From Thiotrichaceae bacterium (GTDB taxonomy: Bacteria; Pseudomonadota; Gammaproteobacteria; Eutrophobiales; Eutrophobiaceae), in assembly GCA_012960105.1 (NCBI GenBank), contig DUBV01000105.1, positions 1 through 54,466 of the forward strand: 54,466 bases of DNA, read 5' to 3'. Positions 35,831 to 45,064 of this stretch are shown here, in pieces. The notes under the pieces are model-generated. The model saw nothing but the letters and a program-made list of their open reading frames with translations, was not told the DNA's origin and did not search any database. A program made the position numbers and the translations under genes. The first letter of the stretch is position 1; each line of letters starts with the position of its first letter.

Positions 35831-36793
35831 GTGAATACCAAGCGTGTAAAATTTACAAAATTAATTCAGAGATCCATCTCATTTGCTCTATTGACTATAG
35901 CCTTATGTAGCCCAATAAATATTATTGCTCCCTTTGTTTCAGTTGCGTTTGCAGAAGAGCCGATGACATATGAAACACCAGACGCCGCAGTAAACTCTCT
36001 CCTTGCCGCGTTGAAGAAAGGTGACCACGAGACCTTGCTTGATATCTTCGGACGAGAGTACGAAGAAGAGTTGATTGGCGGTGATCCAATCGCCAGTAAA
36101 GAAGCACGTAAACAAGCTTCAGAAAAAGCGCAAGAAATGCACAAACTTCGTGATGACGGAAAAGATAAAAAAGTGCTGCTCATTGGTTCCGAGGCCTGGC
36201 CGGTACCTTTTCCTCTAGTAATGAAAGATGGAAACTGGAGTTTTGACACGGCGGCAGGCATAGAAGAAGTTGTGAATCGTCGTATTGGAAAAAACGAACT
36301 GAACGCCATAGATATGTGTCACGCTTACATTGAGGGACAAATTCAATATTCGAGCATTGATCGTGATGGAGATGAAGTTCTGGAATACGCACAAAAGATT
36401 TTAAGCACTGAAGGAAAGAAAGACGGACTATTCTGGGAATCAAAAGAAGGTGAGGAACTCAGTCCCTTCGGACCTTTAGTCGCTGATGCCAGTAATTATC
36501 TGGAAGGTCATGAACCAGGTGATCCGTTCAAAGGTTATTATTACAAGATTATTACACGCCAGGGTGCAAACGCTCCCGGCAAACGCTATGACTATATTAT
36601 CAATGGCAACATGATCGCTGGTTTTGCTACGATTGCCTTTCCAGCTGATTACGGTAATTCCGGCATAATGACATTTATGTGTAGCCATCAAGGCAAAGTT
36701 TACCAAAAAAACTTTGGTGAAGATTCCGATTTAATTGCTGCGGGTATAGATGAATATAATCCTGATGACTCATGGTCTGAAGTAAAAGACTAG
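35831..36793 (+). CDS. DUF2950-domain exported protein
   Basis: A 320-residue protein with a signal peptide (to VAFAEE) and the DUF2950 pattern: TPDAAVNSLLAALKKGDHE at the N-terminus, FPLVMKDGNWSFDTAAG, DMCHAYIEGQIQY, PFKGYYYKIITRQG and YGNSGIMTFMCSHQGKVYQK. The family is periplasmic with unknown function and is normally paired with DUF3300. The start is GTG at 35831 with AGGAG about 9 bp upstream. It ends overlapping the convergent DUF5329 gene by four bases. Confidence 0.87.
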   Translation: MNTKRVKFTKLIQRSISFALLTIALCSPINIIAPFVSVAFAEEPMTYETPDAAVNSLLAALKKGDHETLLDIFGREYEEELIGGDPIASKEARKQASEKAQEMHKLRDDGKDKKVLLIGSEAWPVPFPLVMKDGNWSFDTAAGIEEVVNRRIGKNELNAIDMCHAYIEGQIQYSSIDRDGDEVLEYAQKILSTEGKKDGLFWESKEGEELSPFGPLVADASNYLEGHEPGDPFKGYYYKIITRQGANAPGKRYDYIINGNMIAGFATIAFPADYGNSGIMTFMCSHQGKVYQKNFGEDSDLIAAGIDEYNPDDSWSEVKD

Positions 36794-37140
36794 CTATTGC
36801 TTGCTCGATATCGCATAAGTTCATCTAGCAACCACTGTTTACTAGTTTGTGTAGACTGGCCTACGCACTCAATAAAATAAGACTTCTTCGAGATCATGCT
36901 TTTCGATGCACTTAACTCAATGAATTCTTCTGCTGTACTAATTTTCTTCTTGAAGTGCGCGTATTTTTTCTTTATGTGAGAAACTGTTTTATCAGCATTA
37001 TATGGAACTCCATTTCTAATGAAATCACATTCTGTATCTGCAACAAAATTTAATAGGTGATTAATTTCATCACTTACGTAATCAGCACCATGAATGGAAC
37101 CTGACATCAAAAACAAAAATAATAAAGTTGTTATTTTCAT
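36790..37140 (-). CDS. DUF5329-family exported protein
   Basis: A 116-residue product with a signal peptide (LFLFLMSGSIHGA). The mature sequence is YVSDEINHLLNFVADTECDF, then HIKKKYAHFKKKISTAEEFI and SYFIECVGQSTQTSKQWL, typical of DUF5329. Two cysteines may form a disulfide. Function unknown. It converges on the DUF2950 gene with a four-base overlap, so transcripts probably share a terminator region. Confidence 0.75.
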   Translation of the reverse strand: MKITTLLFLFLMSGSIHGADYVSDEINHLLNFVADTECDFIRNGVPYNADKTVSHIKKKYAHFKKKISTAEEFIELSASKSMISKKSYFIECVGQSTQTSKQWLLDELMRYRASNS

Positions 37141-37580
37141 ACTAGATTCGCTATTTATTAGTATTTTGTTATAGATATATTTAACACTACACGGTTTTTT
37201 CCTGTTTTCTTTACCTGATAAAATGTCTCATCACATCGATAAAGCATAGCCTGAAAAGATTATTTATTTTATTAATACGTGATGCCCATTACTAACCATC
37301 ATTTTAAACCTAATACTCGAAGTTTTAATTATTAATTTCTCTGTTTCTATTCTAAATCCTCTCAGCAAACTCTAACAAAATTTTATTATTGACTAGTCCG
37401 AGCATAAATCAGAATCAATAGTAGAAATATAGGACTGCGAAGTTGATTTGTTAAACCTGAAACAGAGTAAATTAATTTATCCCATCACTATAACCCTGGA
37501 TTAGGTTATTATTGCTGTGACCGTCCCCCGACGTTTTACCCCAAAAATGGATGGCCTTTTAAGTTATTGTTTTTAAACAT
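37141..37580. other. 440-bp AT-rich spacer upstream of tRNA-Arg
   Basis: No open frame worth calling on either strand. It should contain the promoter of the DUF5329 gene (minus strand) and that of the tRNA (plus strand). A C-rich patch at about 37518-37550 stands out against the AT background. I saw no integrase or att-like repeat. Confidence 0.5.
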
Positions 37581-37658
37581 TGCCTTGGTAGCTCAGATGG
37601 ATAGAGCGTCCCCCTCCTAAGGGGAAGGTCGCAGGTTCGACTCCTGCTCAGGGCACCA
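37581..37658 (+). tRNA. tRNA-Arg (anticodon CCT)
   Basis: The cloverleaf is readable: acceptor TGCCTTG pairs with CAGGGCA (one G-T), D arm GCTC...GAGC, anticodon stem CCCC/GGGG around the loop CTCCTAA (anticodon CCT), T arm GCAGG-TTCGACT-CCTGC, and an encoded CCA. It reads AGG arginine codons. No second tRNA is nearby, and there is no sign of an integrated element at its 3' end. Confidence 0.95.
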
Positions 37659-37813
37659 AGTATTACACTGAAGTGTTAGCTTTTATTAAAAAATAATTCA
37701 GCAGAAAAAAGCTATGCATGGTTTTGTAATCCCAGCTAATGTATTCAATGCAGTCCTACGCTACTGAATACACTAAGAGTAGATTCAATATTAAAGAAAT
37801 TCTGAGAGAACAG

Positions 37814-38005
37814 TTATGATGTACTCGACAACCTTTTTGATAATTCATCCGCCATCATGCAAATTCTGTTTAAGTTAGGAATAGACATTGTTGTATCTGA
37901 TTCCATCATTACGTTTTTGTACTGTTCTAGATCTTCGGAAATCTGTTGTGCTAATTCTGAATCAGATAACATTTTTATATGTTCTTCAAGTTCAGCATTA
38001 TCCAT
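37814..38005 (-). CDS. Small acidic protein of unknown function
   Basis: A 63-residue helical acidic protein (ELEEHIKMLSDSELAQQISE, then a second helix ending DELSKRLS) with no export signal. It is 24 bp downstream of the lytic transglycosylase gene on the same strand and could be co-transcribed. A possible AGGGGAGGAAG ribosome binding site precedes the ATG, supporting a real gene. No family recognised. Confidence 0.55.
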   Translation of the reverse strand: MDNAELEEHIKMLSDSELAQQISEDLEQYKNVMMESDTTMSIPNLNRICMMADELSKRLSSTS

Positions 38006-38029
38006 AACTTCCTCCCCTATTTTTCATTA

Positions 38030-38638
38030 TTAACTCATCGAAATTTTGTATTTTTTGTAATACTTAATTACTTTTTTGACGTAGTTTTGAGTTTCTTTGT
38101 AAGGAGGGATTTTGTTACCGTACCTCTTCACCGTACCTTCGCCGGCATTGTAAGCGGCAAGCACAAGTTTTAAATCATTATTAAATAATTTTAATAGATA
38201 TCGAAGATAACGTGTACCACCATAAATATTTTCTCTAGGATTTTTTCGGTTTTTCACACCAAATTGTTTTGCAGTTTCTGGCATGAGTTGCATTAAGCCA
38301 ACGGCACCGGCTTTCGAGATTGCATTCGGATTATATGAAGACTCTGCAGTGATGATTGCGTGTAATAAAGTATGTGGTAATTTGTATATCTTGGCGACGC
38401 TTCTAATTGTCGCGTCATATTTTTTTTGATTTTTTTGCCAATTGAAATTCTTTGGTGGTATATATTCTTCCCAACCTTTCCATGTTTTTACCAGTCGCTT
38501 ATAACCACTGTGTCGCGGCTTATCTGTCAGTATTATGCGGCCATGTTTATCGACATACTTATATATATCAGCATGACTCGGTAATGAGAGTAATGACAAT
38601 ATGGCGATAAATATTATTGTAAATTTAGTGTTCAGCAT
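38030..38638 (-). CDS. Lytic transglycosylase with DUF4124 N-terminal domain
   Basis: A 202-residue exported protein: signal peptide (to SHA), DUF4124 segment (DIYKYVDKHGRIILTDKP), and an SLT domain with the catalytic glutamate in ITAESSYNP, GLMQLMPETAKQFGV and LAAYNAGEG. It should cleave peptidoglycan glycan strands in the periplasm. Such short Slt70-like enzymes are common in gammaproteobacteria. It is 48 bp after pgpA on the same strand. Confidence 0.88.
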   Translation of the reverse strand: MLNTKFTIIFIAILSLLSLPSHADIYKYVDKHGRIILTDKPRHSGYKRLVKTWKGWEEYIPPKNFNWQKNQKKYDATIRSVAKIYKLPHTLLHAIITAESSYNPNAISKAGAVGLMQLMPETAKQFGVKNRKNPRENIYGGTRYLRYLLKLFNNDLKLVLAAYNAGEGTVKRYGNKIPPYKETQNYVKKVIKYYKKYKISMS

Positions 38639-38686
38639 TACGACCTGCGATCTTCTTGATCCTATTTTTAGGAAATTTGATTAACT

Positions 38687-39208
38687 CTATAGCAAATATA
38701 GGCTTATTTGAATAATTATCAGTGAAAAAACAGCTGCTATTACGTCATCGAACATAATTCCAAAACCACCTTTTAGCCGTTTATCGGCAATAGAGATAGG
38801 CCAGGGCTTCCAAATATCAAATAACCGGAATAGAACAAAACCAAGCAATATCCACTCCCATTGTTTCGGTACCATATACATAGTGATGAAATAACCGACG
38901 ATTTCATCCCAAACAATGCCAGGATGGTCATGCACATTGAGTGCTTTTGCCGTGTATCCGCATAGAAATATGCCGATGAGAAAGGTAAAAATAATAAATA
39001 AGAGAAAGACTTTCCAATCCATCAAATACTGGGTCGGAATTAGCAAATACAAACCTACACCAACGACGGTACCCATGGTTCCAGGCATTTTAGGCGATAG
39101 GCCACTGCCAAAACCCAATGATAAACAATGAACTGGATTTAATAGTAGTTTTCCCGGAACTTTTTCCGAAATTTTTGATGGAACTCTTACTTGTTCAGTT
39201 TTGTCCAT
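38687..39208 (-). CDS. pgpA: Phosphatidylglycerophosphatase A
   Basis: A 173-residue membrane protein with the PgpA signatures: LGFGSGLSPKMPGTMGT near the N-terminus, HDHPGIVWDEIVGYFI in the middle and FRLFDIWKPWPI followed by GGFGIMFDDVIAA at the C-terminus. It removes the phosphate from phosphatidylglycerophosphate to make phosphatidylglycerol at the inner membrane. In many gammaproteobacteria it lies beside thiL and nus genes; here that context is lost. Divergent from the gene at 39262. Confidence 0.93.
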   Translation of the reverse strand: MDKTEQVRVPSKISEKVPGKLLLNPVHCLSLGFGSGLSPKMPGTMGTVVGVGLYLLIPTQYLMDWKVFLLFIIFTFLIGIFLCGYTAKALNVHDHPGIVWDEIVGYFITMYMVPKQWEWILLGFVLFRLFDIWKPWPISIADKRLKGGFGIMFDDVIAAVFSLIIIQISLYLL

Positions 39209-39261
39209 AATGAGACACTAAATTTGAAAAAAAGCAGTTTACCTTATAATCCTAAACAAAT

Positions 39262-39624
39262 ATGCGACTATCACTGTTCACCCTATTCTTCTTATTAACA
39301 CATGCCGCCTTAGGCGGTGAAGCAGATATCGTAGCCGTCGATGTTGAACATAGCGGCGGTGATTTTTATCGATTCAGTGTGACTGTTAAGCATAGCGATG
39401 AAGGCTGGGAGCATTTCGCCAAAGCTTGGGAAGTATTAGACATGGACGGTAATGTTTTAGGTGCACGAGTCTTGCTTCATCCTCATGTGAACGAGCAACC
39501 TTTTACGCGTTCACAAACGATATCTATTCCGGAAAATATTAATCAGGTTACAATTCGTGCATACGATATCATTCACAAATTTGGTGGCAAAGAATTAACT
39601 GTTAACATAAGGAAATCAAAATGA
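39262..39624 (+). CDS. Small exported beta-sandwich-like protein
   Basis: A 120-residue product with a short signal peptide (LFTLFFLLTHAALG). The mature protein is beta-rich (DIVAVDVEHSGGDFYRFSVT, then HFAKAWEVLDMDGNVLG, ending VTIRAYDIIHKFGGKELTV). It is histidine-rich, with motifs such as VLLHPHVNE that might bind metal; this is a guess. Its stop overlaps the start of the methyltransferase-fold gene (ATGA), so the two are translationally coupled. Confidence 0.7.
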   Translation: MRLSLFTLFFLLTHAALGGEADIVAVDVEHSGGDFYRFSVTVKHSDEGWEHFAKAWEVLDMDGNVLGARVLLHPHVNEQPFTRSQTISIPENINQVTIRAYDIIHKFGGKELTVNIRKSK

Positions 39625-40418
39625 AGTTATTATTAGTTAGCTTATTGTTTATCATTAATATGGGTACTGCGAATGCGGCAAATTCATTCATTGATGACGC
39701 CGTTGCCTCAAAACATCGAACCGAGAAAAACAAAGCACGAGATGTATACCGTCACCCTGCTGAAACCCTGGCTTTTTTTGGTCTTCAAAAAGATATGAAA
39801 GTGCTTGAAGTACTCGCAGGACGTGGCTGGTATACAGAAATACTGGCTCTCGCTTTAAAGGACAAAGGTGAATTAACTGTCACCAGTTTTGGTGATAAAC
39901 ACCCGAATGATTATCTTCGCGGAATACATAATGATTTTAAAATGATTCTTGATGGTAATCCTGACATCTATAGCAACATTAAACTTACCGTATTCAAAGA
40001 TGGCGAATATTTGAAAGGTATTTCCGATGATTCACAAGATATGGTGGTGACATTTCGTAATACACATAACTGGATCAGATTTGGTGGCGTTGAAGATGCG
40101 TACCGCGCTTTTCATCGCGTCTTGAAAAAAGGTGGTGTATTAGGCGTAGTACAACATCGAGCAGACAAAGGTAGTACTGCTAAAGATTCAGCGCAAAAAG
40201 GTTATGTTCCAAGTTCCTATTTAATTCGACTTATCGAAGACATGGGTTTTGAACTCGTTGCCACATCTGAAGTGAATGCCAACTCTAAAGATACAAAGGA
40301 TTATCCTGAAGGTGTTTGGACATTGCCACCCTCTTATCGTTTGAAAGATGTTGATAAAGAAAAATATACGGCTATTGGCGAAAGTGATCGAATGACCTTA
40401 CGATTTGTAAAGAAATGA
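39621..40418 (+). CDS. Exported class I SAM-methyltransferase-fold protein
   Basis: A 265-residue protein with a signal peptide (to NAA) before a methyltransferase-like core: KVLEVLAGRGWYTEILA is the SAM-binding first motif, with DMVVTFRNTHNWI and AYRAFHRVLKKGGVLGVVQH following. An export signal on a SAM-dependent fold is unusual because SAM is not expected in the periplasm; this group of exported methyltransferase-like proteins is widespread but uncharacterised. ATGA overlaps on both sides (39621, 40415-40418) tie it to its neighbours. Confidence 0.8.
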   Translation: MKLLLVSLLFIINMGTANAANSFIDDAVASKHRTEKNKARDVYRHPAETLAFFGLQKDMKVLEVLAGRGWYTEILALALKDKGELTVTSFGDKHPNDYLRGIHNDFKMILDGNPDIYSNIKLTVFKDGEYLKGISDDSQDMVVTFRNTHNWIRFGGVEDAYRAFHRVLKKGGVLGVVQHRADKGSTAKDSAQKGYVPSSYLIRLIEDMGFELVATSEVNANSKDTKDYPEGVWTLPPSYRLKDVDKEKYTAIGESDRMTLRFVKK

Positions 40419-40804
40419 ACGAAATAAACATTACTGCAAAACTTTTTTTATTGCTTGGTTCAGCTAATGCGATGTTGGCTGTAATGCTTGGTGCTTTTGG
40501 TGCGCATGCATTAAAAACTCGCTTGGATGAAAACTTGTTAAAAGTTTTCCACACAGGTGTTGAGTATCATTTCTATCATGCGCTCGGGCTAATACTGGTA
40601 GGTATTATTGCTATGAACATACCGGTCAATATCTGGATAAAGAATTCAGGTTGGATGATGTTTGCCGGAATTATTTTATTTTCCGGTAGTCTTTATTTAT
40701 TAAGCATCTTAAATCTACGCTGGCTGGGTATGTTTACGCCACTTGGTGGATTATTATTCATCCTTGCATGGTTAAGCCTGTGTATTGCCATTGTTAAACA
40801 CTAA
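40415..40804 (+). CDS. DUF423 membrane protein (YgdD-like)
   Basis: A 129-residue protein with four membrane segments and the DUF423 marks: GSANAMLAVMLGAFGAHALK at the N-terminus, YHFYHALGLILVGI, and a C-terminal TPLGGLLFILAWLSL. Function unknown. It overlaps the methyltransferase-fold gene (ATGA) and is immediately followed by the gene at 40805. Confidence 0.88.
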   Translation: MNEINITAKLFLLLGSANAMLAVMLGAFGAHALKTRLDENLLKVFHTGVEYHFYHALGLILVGIIAMNIPVNIWIKNSGWMMFAGIILFSGSLYLLSILNLRWLGMFTPLGGLLFILAWLSLCIAIVKH

Positions 40805-41182
40805 ATGAGAATATTGATGAAATCCTCTATTTTTCTACTTATCCTTTTTATCCCCATTTTCAGCTTTTCCGAAGATATGAATGAGCAAATCAACAAAGCT
40901 TGTTCGCGCCATGCGGTATCATTGGTCGCATCATTAAAATCAGAAGTTGTTGGTGACTTAAGTCAGGAAAAATCTGCGCAAGCTTTAAAACTGGCGACTG
41001 ATTCATGTCAGGCTTACCTCAAAAAAGAGTTTGGTGGAAGCACCGCAACTGTTGCAACGGTAGAAGAAGCACAAGAAAAAGAAGTTGTTGAAGAAGATAA
41101 TATGGACTGGTTTACTACAAAAATATTAAGCGGTGATACTACACGGAAAAAAGGCAATAAACGCTTGAAGAGACTTAAATAA
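40805..41182 (+). CDS. Small exported protein of unknown function
   Basis: A 125-residue product with a signal peptide (IFLLILFIPIFSFS). The mature part is helical, with two cysteines (ACSRHA, DSCQAYL), an acidic linker and a basic C-terminus. The ATG directly follows the DUF423 stop; an in-frame ATG at 40817 is an alternative. Its 3' end overlaps the convergent DUF1232 gene by eight bases. Last gene of the 39262-41182 operon. Confidence 0.6.
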   Translation: MRILMKSSIFLLILFIPIFSFSEDMNEQINKACSRHAVSLVASLKSEVVGDLSQEKSAQALKLATDSCQAYLKKEFGGSTATVATVEEAQEKEVVEEDNMDWFTTKILSGDTTRKKGNKRLKRLK

Positions 41183-41546
41183 ATACTTGTTTTATAAACA
41201 TAACTACTACGCTAACAATAGCCAGCCATAGAAATAATACTAAAACAACTCCTATCAGCTTCAATCGACGTCTTTGAGACTCATCTATATCTTTTGAATT
41301 AATTTCCTGTTTAACACTCTCAGGAATTAATTTATAAATAAAAGCGAAAACTATCGGCACCAGGATTATTTCATCGAGAAAACCAACGACGGGAATAAAA
41401 TCAGGAATGATATCTATGGGGCTAATGATATAAGCCAATAACAAGATCACTAAAGCTTTGGCATACCACGGTGTACGAGCGTCTTGCATCGCTGATATTA
41501 ATAACAGAATTTTATCTGCAATATTCTCTGTTATATTTCCAGACAT
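41175..41546 (-). CDS. DUF1232 (YkvA-like) membrane protein
   Basis: A 123-residue protein with the DUF1232 signature (TPWYAKALVILLLAYIISPIDIIPDFIPV) and two or three membrane segments, plus a C-terminal TM (VLVLFLWLAIVSVVVMFI). Function unknown. It lies 8 bp downstream of batD on the same strand and may be co-transcribed with the Bat cluster. Confidence 0.85.
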   Translation of the reverse strand: MSGNITENIADKILLLISAMQDARTPWYAKALVILLLAYIISPIDIIPDFIPVVGFLDEIILVPIVFAFIYKLIPESVKQEINSKDIDESQRRRLKLIGVVLVLFLWLAIVSVVVMFIKQVFI

Positions 41547-41554
41547 GCTATAGA

Positions 41555-43246
41555 TTATTTTTTATACAATGCTTCCAGATTCCCTTCTGTTGGCGTTATT
41601 TTTTTATTCTCAAACGATTGTGATTTAAAACTAACAAAAAAAGCTACGCCATCCCATTGGTTCGTTACCTTTCCGTATAAACAAGTATTAAGTTCATCAA
41701 TTTTTAACTTTAAATCTTCGTTACATAATTCTTTTATCGCATTAATGTTCGTTATATTCTTATCTTGCCAATGTGCATTGGCCCAATCTAACAATGCTTG
41801 CTTAGCCAAAACCGCATCGTTTATCGCACATGCATGTTTAATTTGTTTTATATATAGACGGTTCGATAATTCATTAGAAACTTTATCATCCTTTACACTT
41901 TCTTTTCGTTTACTCTGCCAAAATATAAATAATGTAATTATCCATAAGATAAACAGAAATAAACTTAAGCATTGCCAAATTATTTGATTGCCATCAGCTT
42001 CAACTACATTAATACTTTGTTCACCTGAACTTTTTTCTACTAGTTCGTTTTCTTTTTCCAAAGGCTGTTGCTGGACATTATAAGTAGGCGCTGCAATAGA
42101 TATATTCGCATGTATCATACGTTCTGGTAATTCAGCAAATTCCATTTTATCAGCAACTGTATTCCACCAAGGTATTTTTATTGCTGGCAATAAATAGTCA
42201 CCCGCTACTATAGGAATGATTGCAGTTTTGTCATGGCGAATACCAATAGAACCTTTTTCATCTATTGCCTCTGCAAACTCAGGTTGATCTGGATATGATT
42301 TTAATTTTTCAGGAAGATTACTTTTGATTTCAGGAAGATTACTTGCTACCAAACCATTTGCCGTTAATATTAATGTACGTGTCGTCGCTTCACCTTGCTG
42401 TAACTTATCTGGCGAAACCGACCATTGTTCCTGAATATATAAATTACTTGCAGGTAACCATGTATCGCCAGTAAATGTATCAGGAATAGGCTTTACCTCA
42501 AGATTAATACTACTAGAGCGTTTCACTACCGATTTAGGTTGAGGACCAAAGGGATCAAATCCGAAAAAACGTCCCGAACCTATCTGTCCTTGAAAAACGA
42601 TCGGTTCGATTCTTAATGCGCCACTATTTTGAGGAAAGATAGTGTATTGCCGTTGAATAACGACATAACGTTTACCTTTGATATGTAATTCAAAACTTTT
42701 ATCTTCACCTAGTTTATTTATAACTGCCTGTCCACCATTTATTTTAGGTTCAGATAAACTGGCATTATTTGTTTGAACAGCACGATATAATTTAACTGTA
42801 TAAACTACCTGCGCTTGCACATAAGGTGTTTTGGTATCTACTTCAACTTCAAGATAAAGATCTCCTTTATTAGCAGATTTGTTCGGTGACACATTGGCAA
42901 CAACTTTAATTGTATTTGCTTGACTAACATCTTTACCAAAATGAATAGCCGGAACAGTTAATACTCCCGCATGATTAGCCATTACCGTTAATATCCATTG
43001 CTGGGACAATGTCATTTTCCCATTGACTATTTTAGTATTCGTTCGACGACCTGTTTTTAATACAGTAAACGACTTATTCAATGGACTGAAATCAGGTTCG
43101 GAATCTACTGATTGATCTGTTGCAAATACCAATTGAAATGCTTCATCAACTACGATAGGAGTTCGATCTACACTAATGGTAATTTCAGCCTGCAGAAACT
43201 GACTGAATAACATCAACACAAATGTAATAATTAATTTTATAGCCAT
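41555..43246 (-). CDS. batD: BatD-family protein
   Basis: A 563-residue membrane-anchored protein: signal peptide (to LQA), repeated immunoglobulin-like beta domains in the periplasm (about 20-390), one TM (about 425-447) and a cytoplasmic C-terminal ~110 residues. The N-terminal VDRTPIVVDEAFQLVFATDQ and KTGRRTNTKIVNGKM match the BatD/oxygen-tolerance family. In the MoxR-associated Bat modules it works with the VWA proteins next to it in envelope stress or protein assembly. It begins six bases after the batB/batC gene. Confidence 0.88.
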   Translation of the reverse strand: MAIKLIITFVLMLFSQFLQAEITISVDRTPIVVDEAFQLVFATDQSVDSEPDFSPLNKSFTVLKTGRRTNTKIVNGKMTLSQQWILTVMANHAGVLTVPAIHFGKDVSQANTIKVVANVSPNKSANKGDLYLEVEVDTKTPYVQAQVVYTVKLYRAVQTNNASLSEPKINGGQAVINKLGEDKSFELHIKGKRYVVIQRQYTIFPQNSGALRIEPIVFQGQIGSGRFFGFDPFGPQPKSVVKRSSSINLEVKPIPDTFTGDTWLPASNLYIQEQWSVSPDKLQQGEATTRTLILTANGLVASNLPEIKSNLPEKLKSYPDQPEFAEAIDEKGSIGIRHDKTAIIPIVAGDYLLPAIKIPWWNTVADKMEFAELPERMIHANISIAAPTYNVQQQPLEKENELVEKSSGEQSINVVEADGNQIIWQCLSLFLFILWIITLFIFWQSKRKESVKDDKVSNELSNRLYIKQIKHACAINDAVLAKQALLDWANAHWQDKNITNINAIKELCNEDLKLKIDELNTCLYGKVTNQWDGVAFFVSFKSQSFENKKITPTEGNLEALYKK

Positions 43247-43252
43247 TTTTGC

Positions 43253-45049
43253 TTACCAGTATTTTTCATTCGTCGAAGACTTTTGTTTCTGTTGCTGATA
43301 TTGATATTTGAATTTACGTCTTAACAAACCGGAAGGATCATCCGGTATACGACGCAACCATTGTTCTGCTGCCTGCTGTTCTTCATCAAGTTCATTCATT
43401 TCCTTTTGAGTTTGTTGTTCCTGTTCTTTATTCTCATCTTCTTTTGATTCTTCTTCAGCCTGCCGCTTCATTTCTTGTTTCTTTTCTTCTTCAGCTTCGT
43501 TTTTGTCAGCCTGCTGTTCAGAACTTTCTTGTTCATCCTGTTCGTTTTGCTGTTGTTCTGATTGTGAGTCTGATTGTTGTTCTCCTCCTGGCTCAGAATT
43601 CTGTTGTTCCTGATCAGACTGCTGGTCTTCGTTCTTTTCTGAATCTTGCTCTGATTTTTCGTTTGAATTTTCGTCTGATTGGGACGGCTGTTGTTTTTCT
43701 AATTCTTTCTCTACAAGTTCTTTATTAAATTTTGCATCTTGATTTTCAGGATTATTTTCCAGAGCTTGATCATAAGCAGTAATTGCGTCTTCATATCGTC
43801 CCTGTTTTGCTAAAGAGTTTCCTTTATTATAAAGACTACGCTCATCTTGATACTCATTTAATAATTCTTCTGCAGCAGCATAATCACCGGCTTTATATTT
43901 GGCCGCCGCTTTCCATTCATTGTCTTGAAATAAATCAGAAGCAACTGTGGCCTGTTCATTTTCTAAAGCACGCATAGCTTTTTGATTTTCATTCAACCAC
44001 AAATCATTCCATTCAAAAGCCATTGCATCATCAGGACTACTTATCATCAGACATATTAATATTGCTAAATAGCCACGCCTGAAACCAAATGCAACAATGG
44101 GTAAAATAAATAAGACTAACCACGGACCAAATTCATGCCATTGATCAGTTTTAAATTCTGTTTCCGTTTCACTATCAGATTCCAGACCACTATTAAACAA
44201 ATGATTAAGTCGTTCAATATCACCATCAGCAATCTGACTGGTTTCATAATAACCACCGCCTGCATTAGCCAGTTGACTAAGTACCTTCTGATTAAGTTTT
44301 GGTATAACGATGGTTCCGGCTCTATCTTTCAAAAAACCACTTTCACCCATGCTAACAGGAGCTCCTCCTTCAGTACCTAAACCGAGAATAGAAACCTGAT
44401 AACCACTTTCCTTTGCTCGAATAAAATTGCTTTCATATTTTAGTTCGACTTCATCACTGACCAATAAAATATGTCCCTGACTGATACCGGCTTGCTTTAA
44501 TAATTCGACAGATTTTGTAAGAGCAATATCAGTATTACTACCCAGAGCTGGCATTATTGCAGGAGATAATGACGTTAATAGTGAGTTAATCGTTTTAATA
44601 TCATCGGTTAACGGCGTTACCGTAAATGCATCTCCGGCGTAGACAAGTAATGCTGTTTGCCCTTCTTGCCTGAGTTTTAATAAATCAGCAATTTTAAAGC
44701 GTGCTCGTTCAAGTCGATTCGGCTTAATATCATCCGCATACATAGATAAAGATAAATCCAGAGCAATGACTAACGCTGATTCTTTTTGAAACACAGGTTG
44801 AGGCAAACGTTCCCAGCTAGGTCCCGCTAAAGCAATGATAATTAATAAAAAAACTAAAGCAGCTAAAACTATATTTGTTATTTTTTTTTGTCCCGATTTA
44901 CCGACTAATATATAAGGCAGTAATTCAGGGTCACAAACACTTTCCCAATGTTTATTTATCAAATGACGCTTAGCCAACTTCCATAAAATAAAAGCAACAG
45001 GAATGATCGCAATAAACCAATAAGGACGAATGAAATGAAATTCAGTCAT
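43253..45049 (-). CDS. BatB/BatC fusion: membrane VWA domain plus TPR and acidic tail
   Basis: About 598 residues: two N-terminal TM segments, a VWA domain (about 85-280) with a complete MIDAS start DLSLSMY (DxSxS), a third TM pair (about 305-340), a TPR region (about 370-450; YNKGNSLAKQGRYEDAITAY), and a ~130-residue Gln/Glu/Ser-rich tail. BatB and BatC are separate proteins in some bacteria. The ATG at 45049 (MTEFHF) is preferred; an upstream ATG at 45061 lies next to the inserted repeat element. Confidence 0.88.
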   Translation of the reverse strand: MTEFHFIRPYWFIAIIPVAFILWKLAKRHLINKHWESVCDPELLPYILVGKSGQKKITNIVLAALVFLLIIIALAGPSWERLPQPVFQKESALVIALDLSLSMYADDIKPNRLERARFKIADLLKLRQEGQTALLVYAGDAFTVTPLTDDIKTINSLLTSLSPAIMPALGSNTDIALTKSVELLKQAGISQGHILLVSDEVELKYESNFIRAKESGYQVSILGLGTEGGAPVSMGESGFLKDRAGTIVIPKLNQKVLSQLANAGGGYYETSQIADGDIERLNHLFNSGLESDSETETEFKTDQWHEFGPWLVLFILPIVAFGFRRGYLAILICLMISSPDDAMAFEWNDLWLNENQKAMRALENEQATVASDLFQDNEWKAAAKYKAGDYAAAEELLNEYQDERSLYNKGNSLAKQGRYEDAITAYDQALENNPENQDAKFNKELVEKELEKQQPSQSDENSNEKSEQDSEKNEDQQSDQEQQNSEPGGEQQSDSQSEQQQNEQDEQESSEQQADKNEAEEEKKQEMKRQAEEESKEDENKEQEQQTQKEMNELDEEQQAAEQWLRRIPDDPSGLLRRKFKYQYQQQKQKSSTNEKYW

Positions 45050-45064
45050 TACTACGAACACCGT

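Noticed and set aside
37581-37813. tRNA-Arg as an integration site for a genomic island
   Set aside because: No integrase, no repeated tRNA 3' end and no change in gene content downstream.
43382-43790. Low-complexity Gln/Glu tract as a separate repeat element
   Set aside because: It is the irregular coding tail of the BatB/BatC fusion without a fixed repeat unit.
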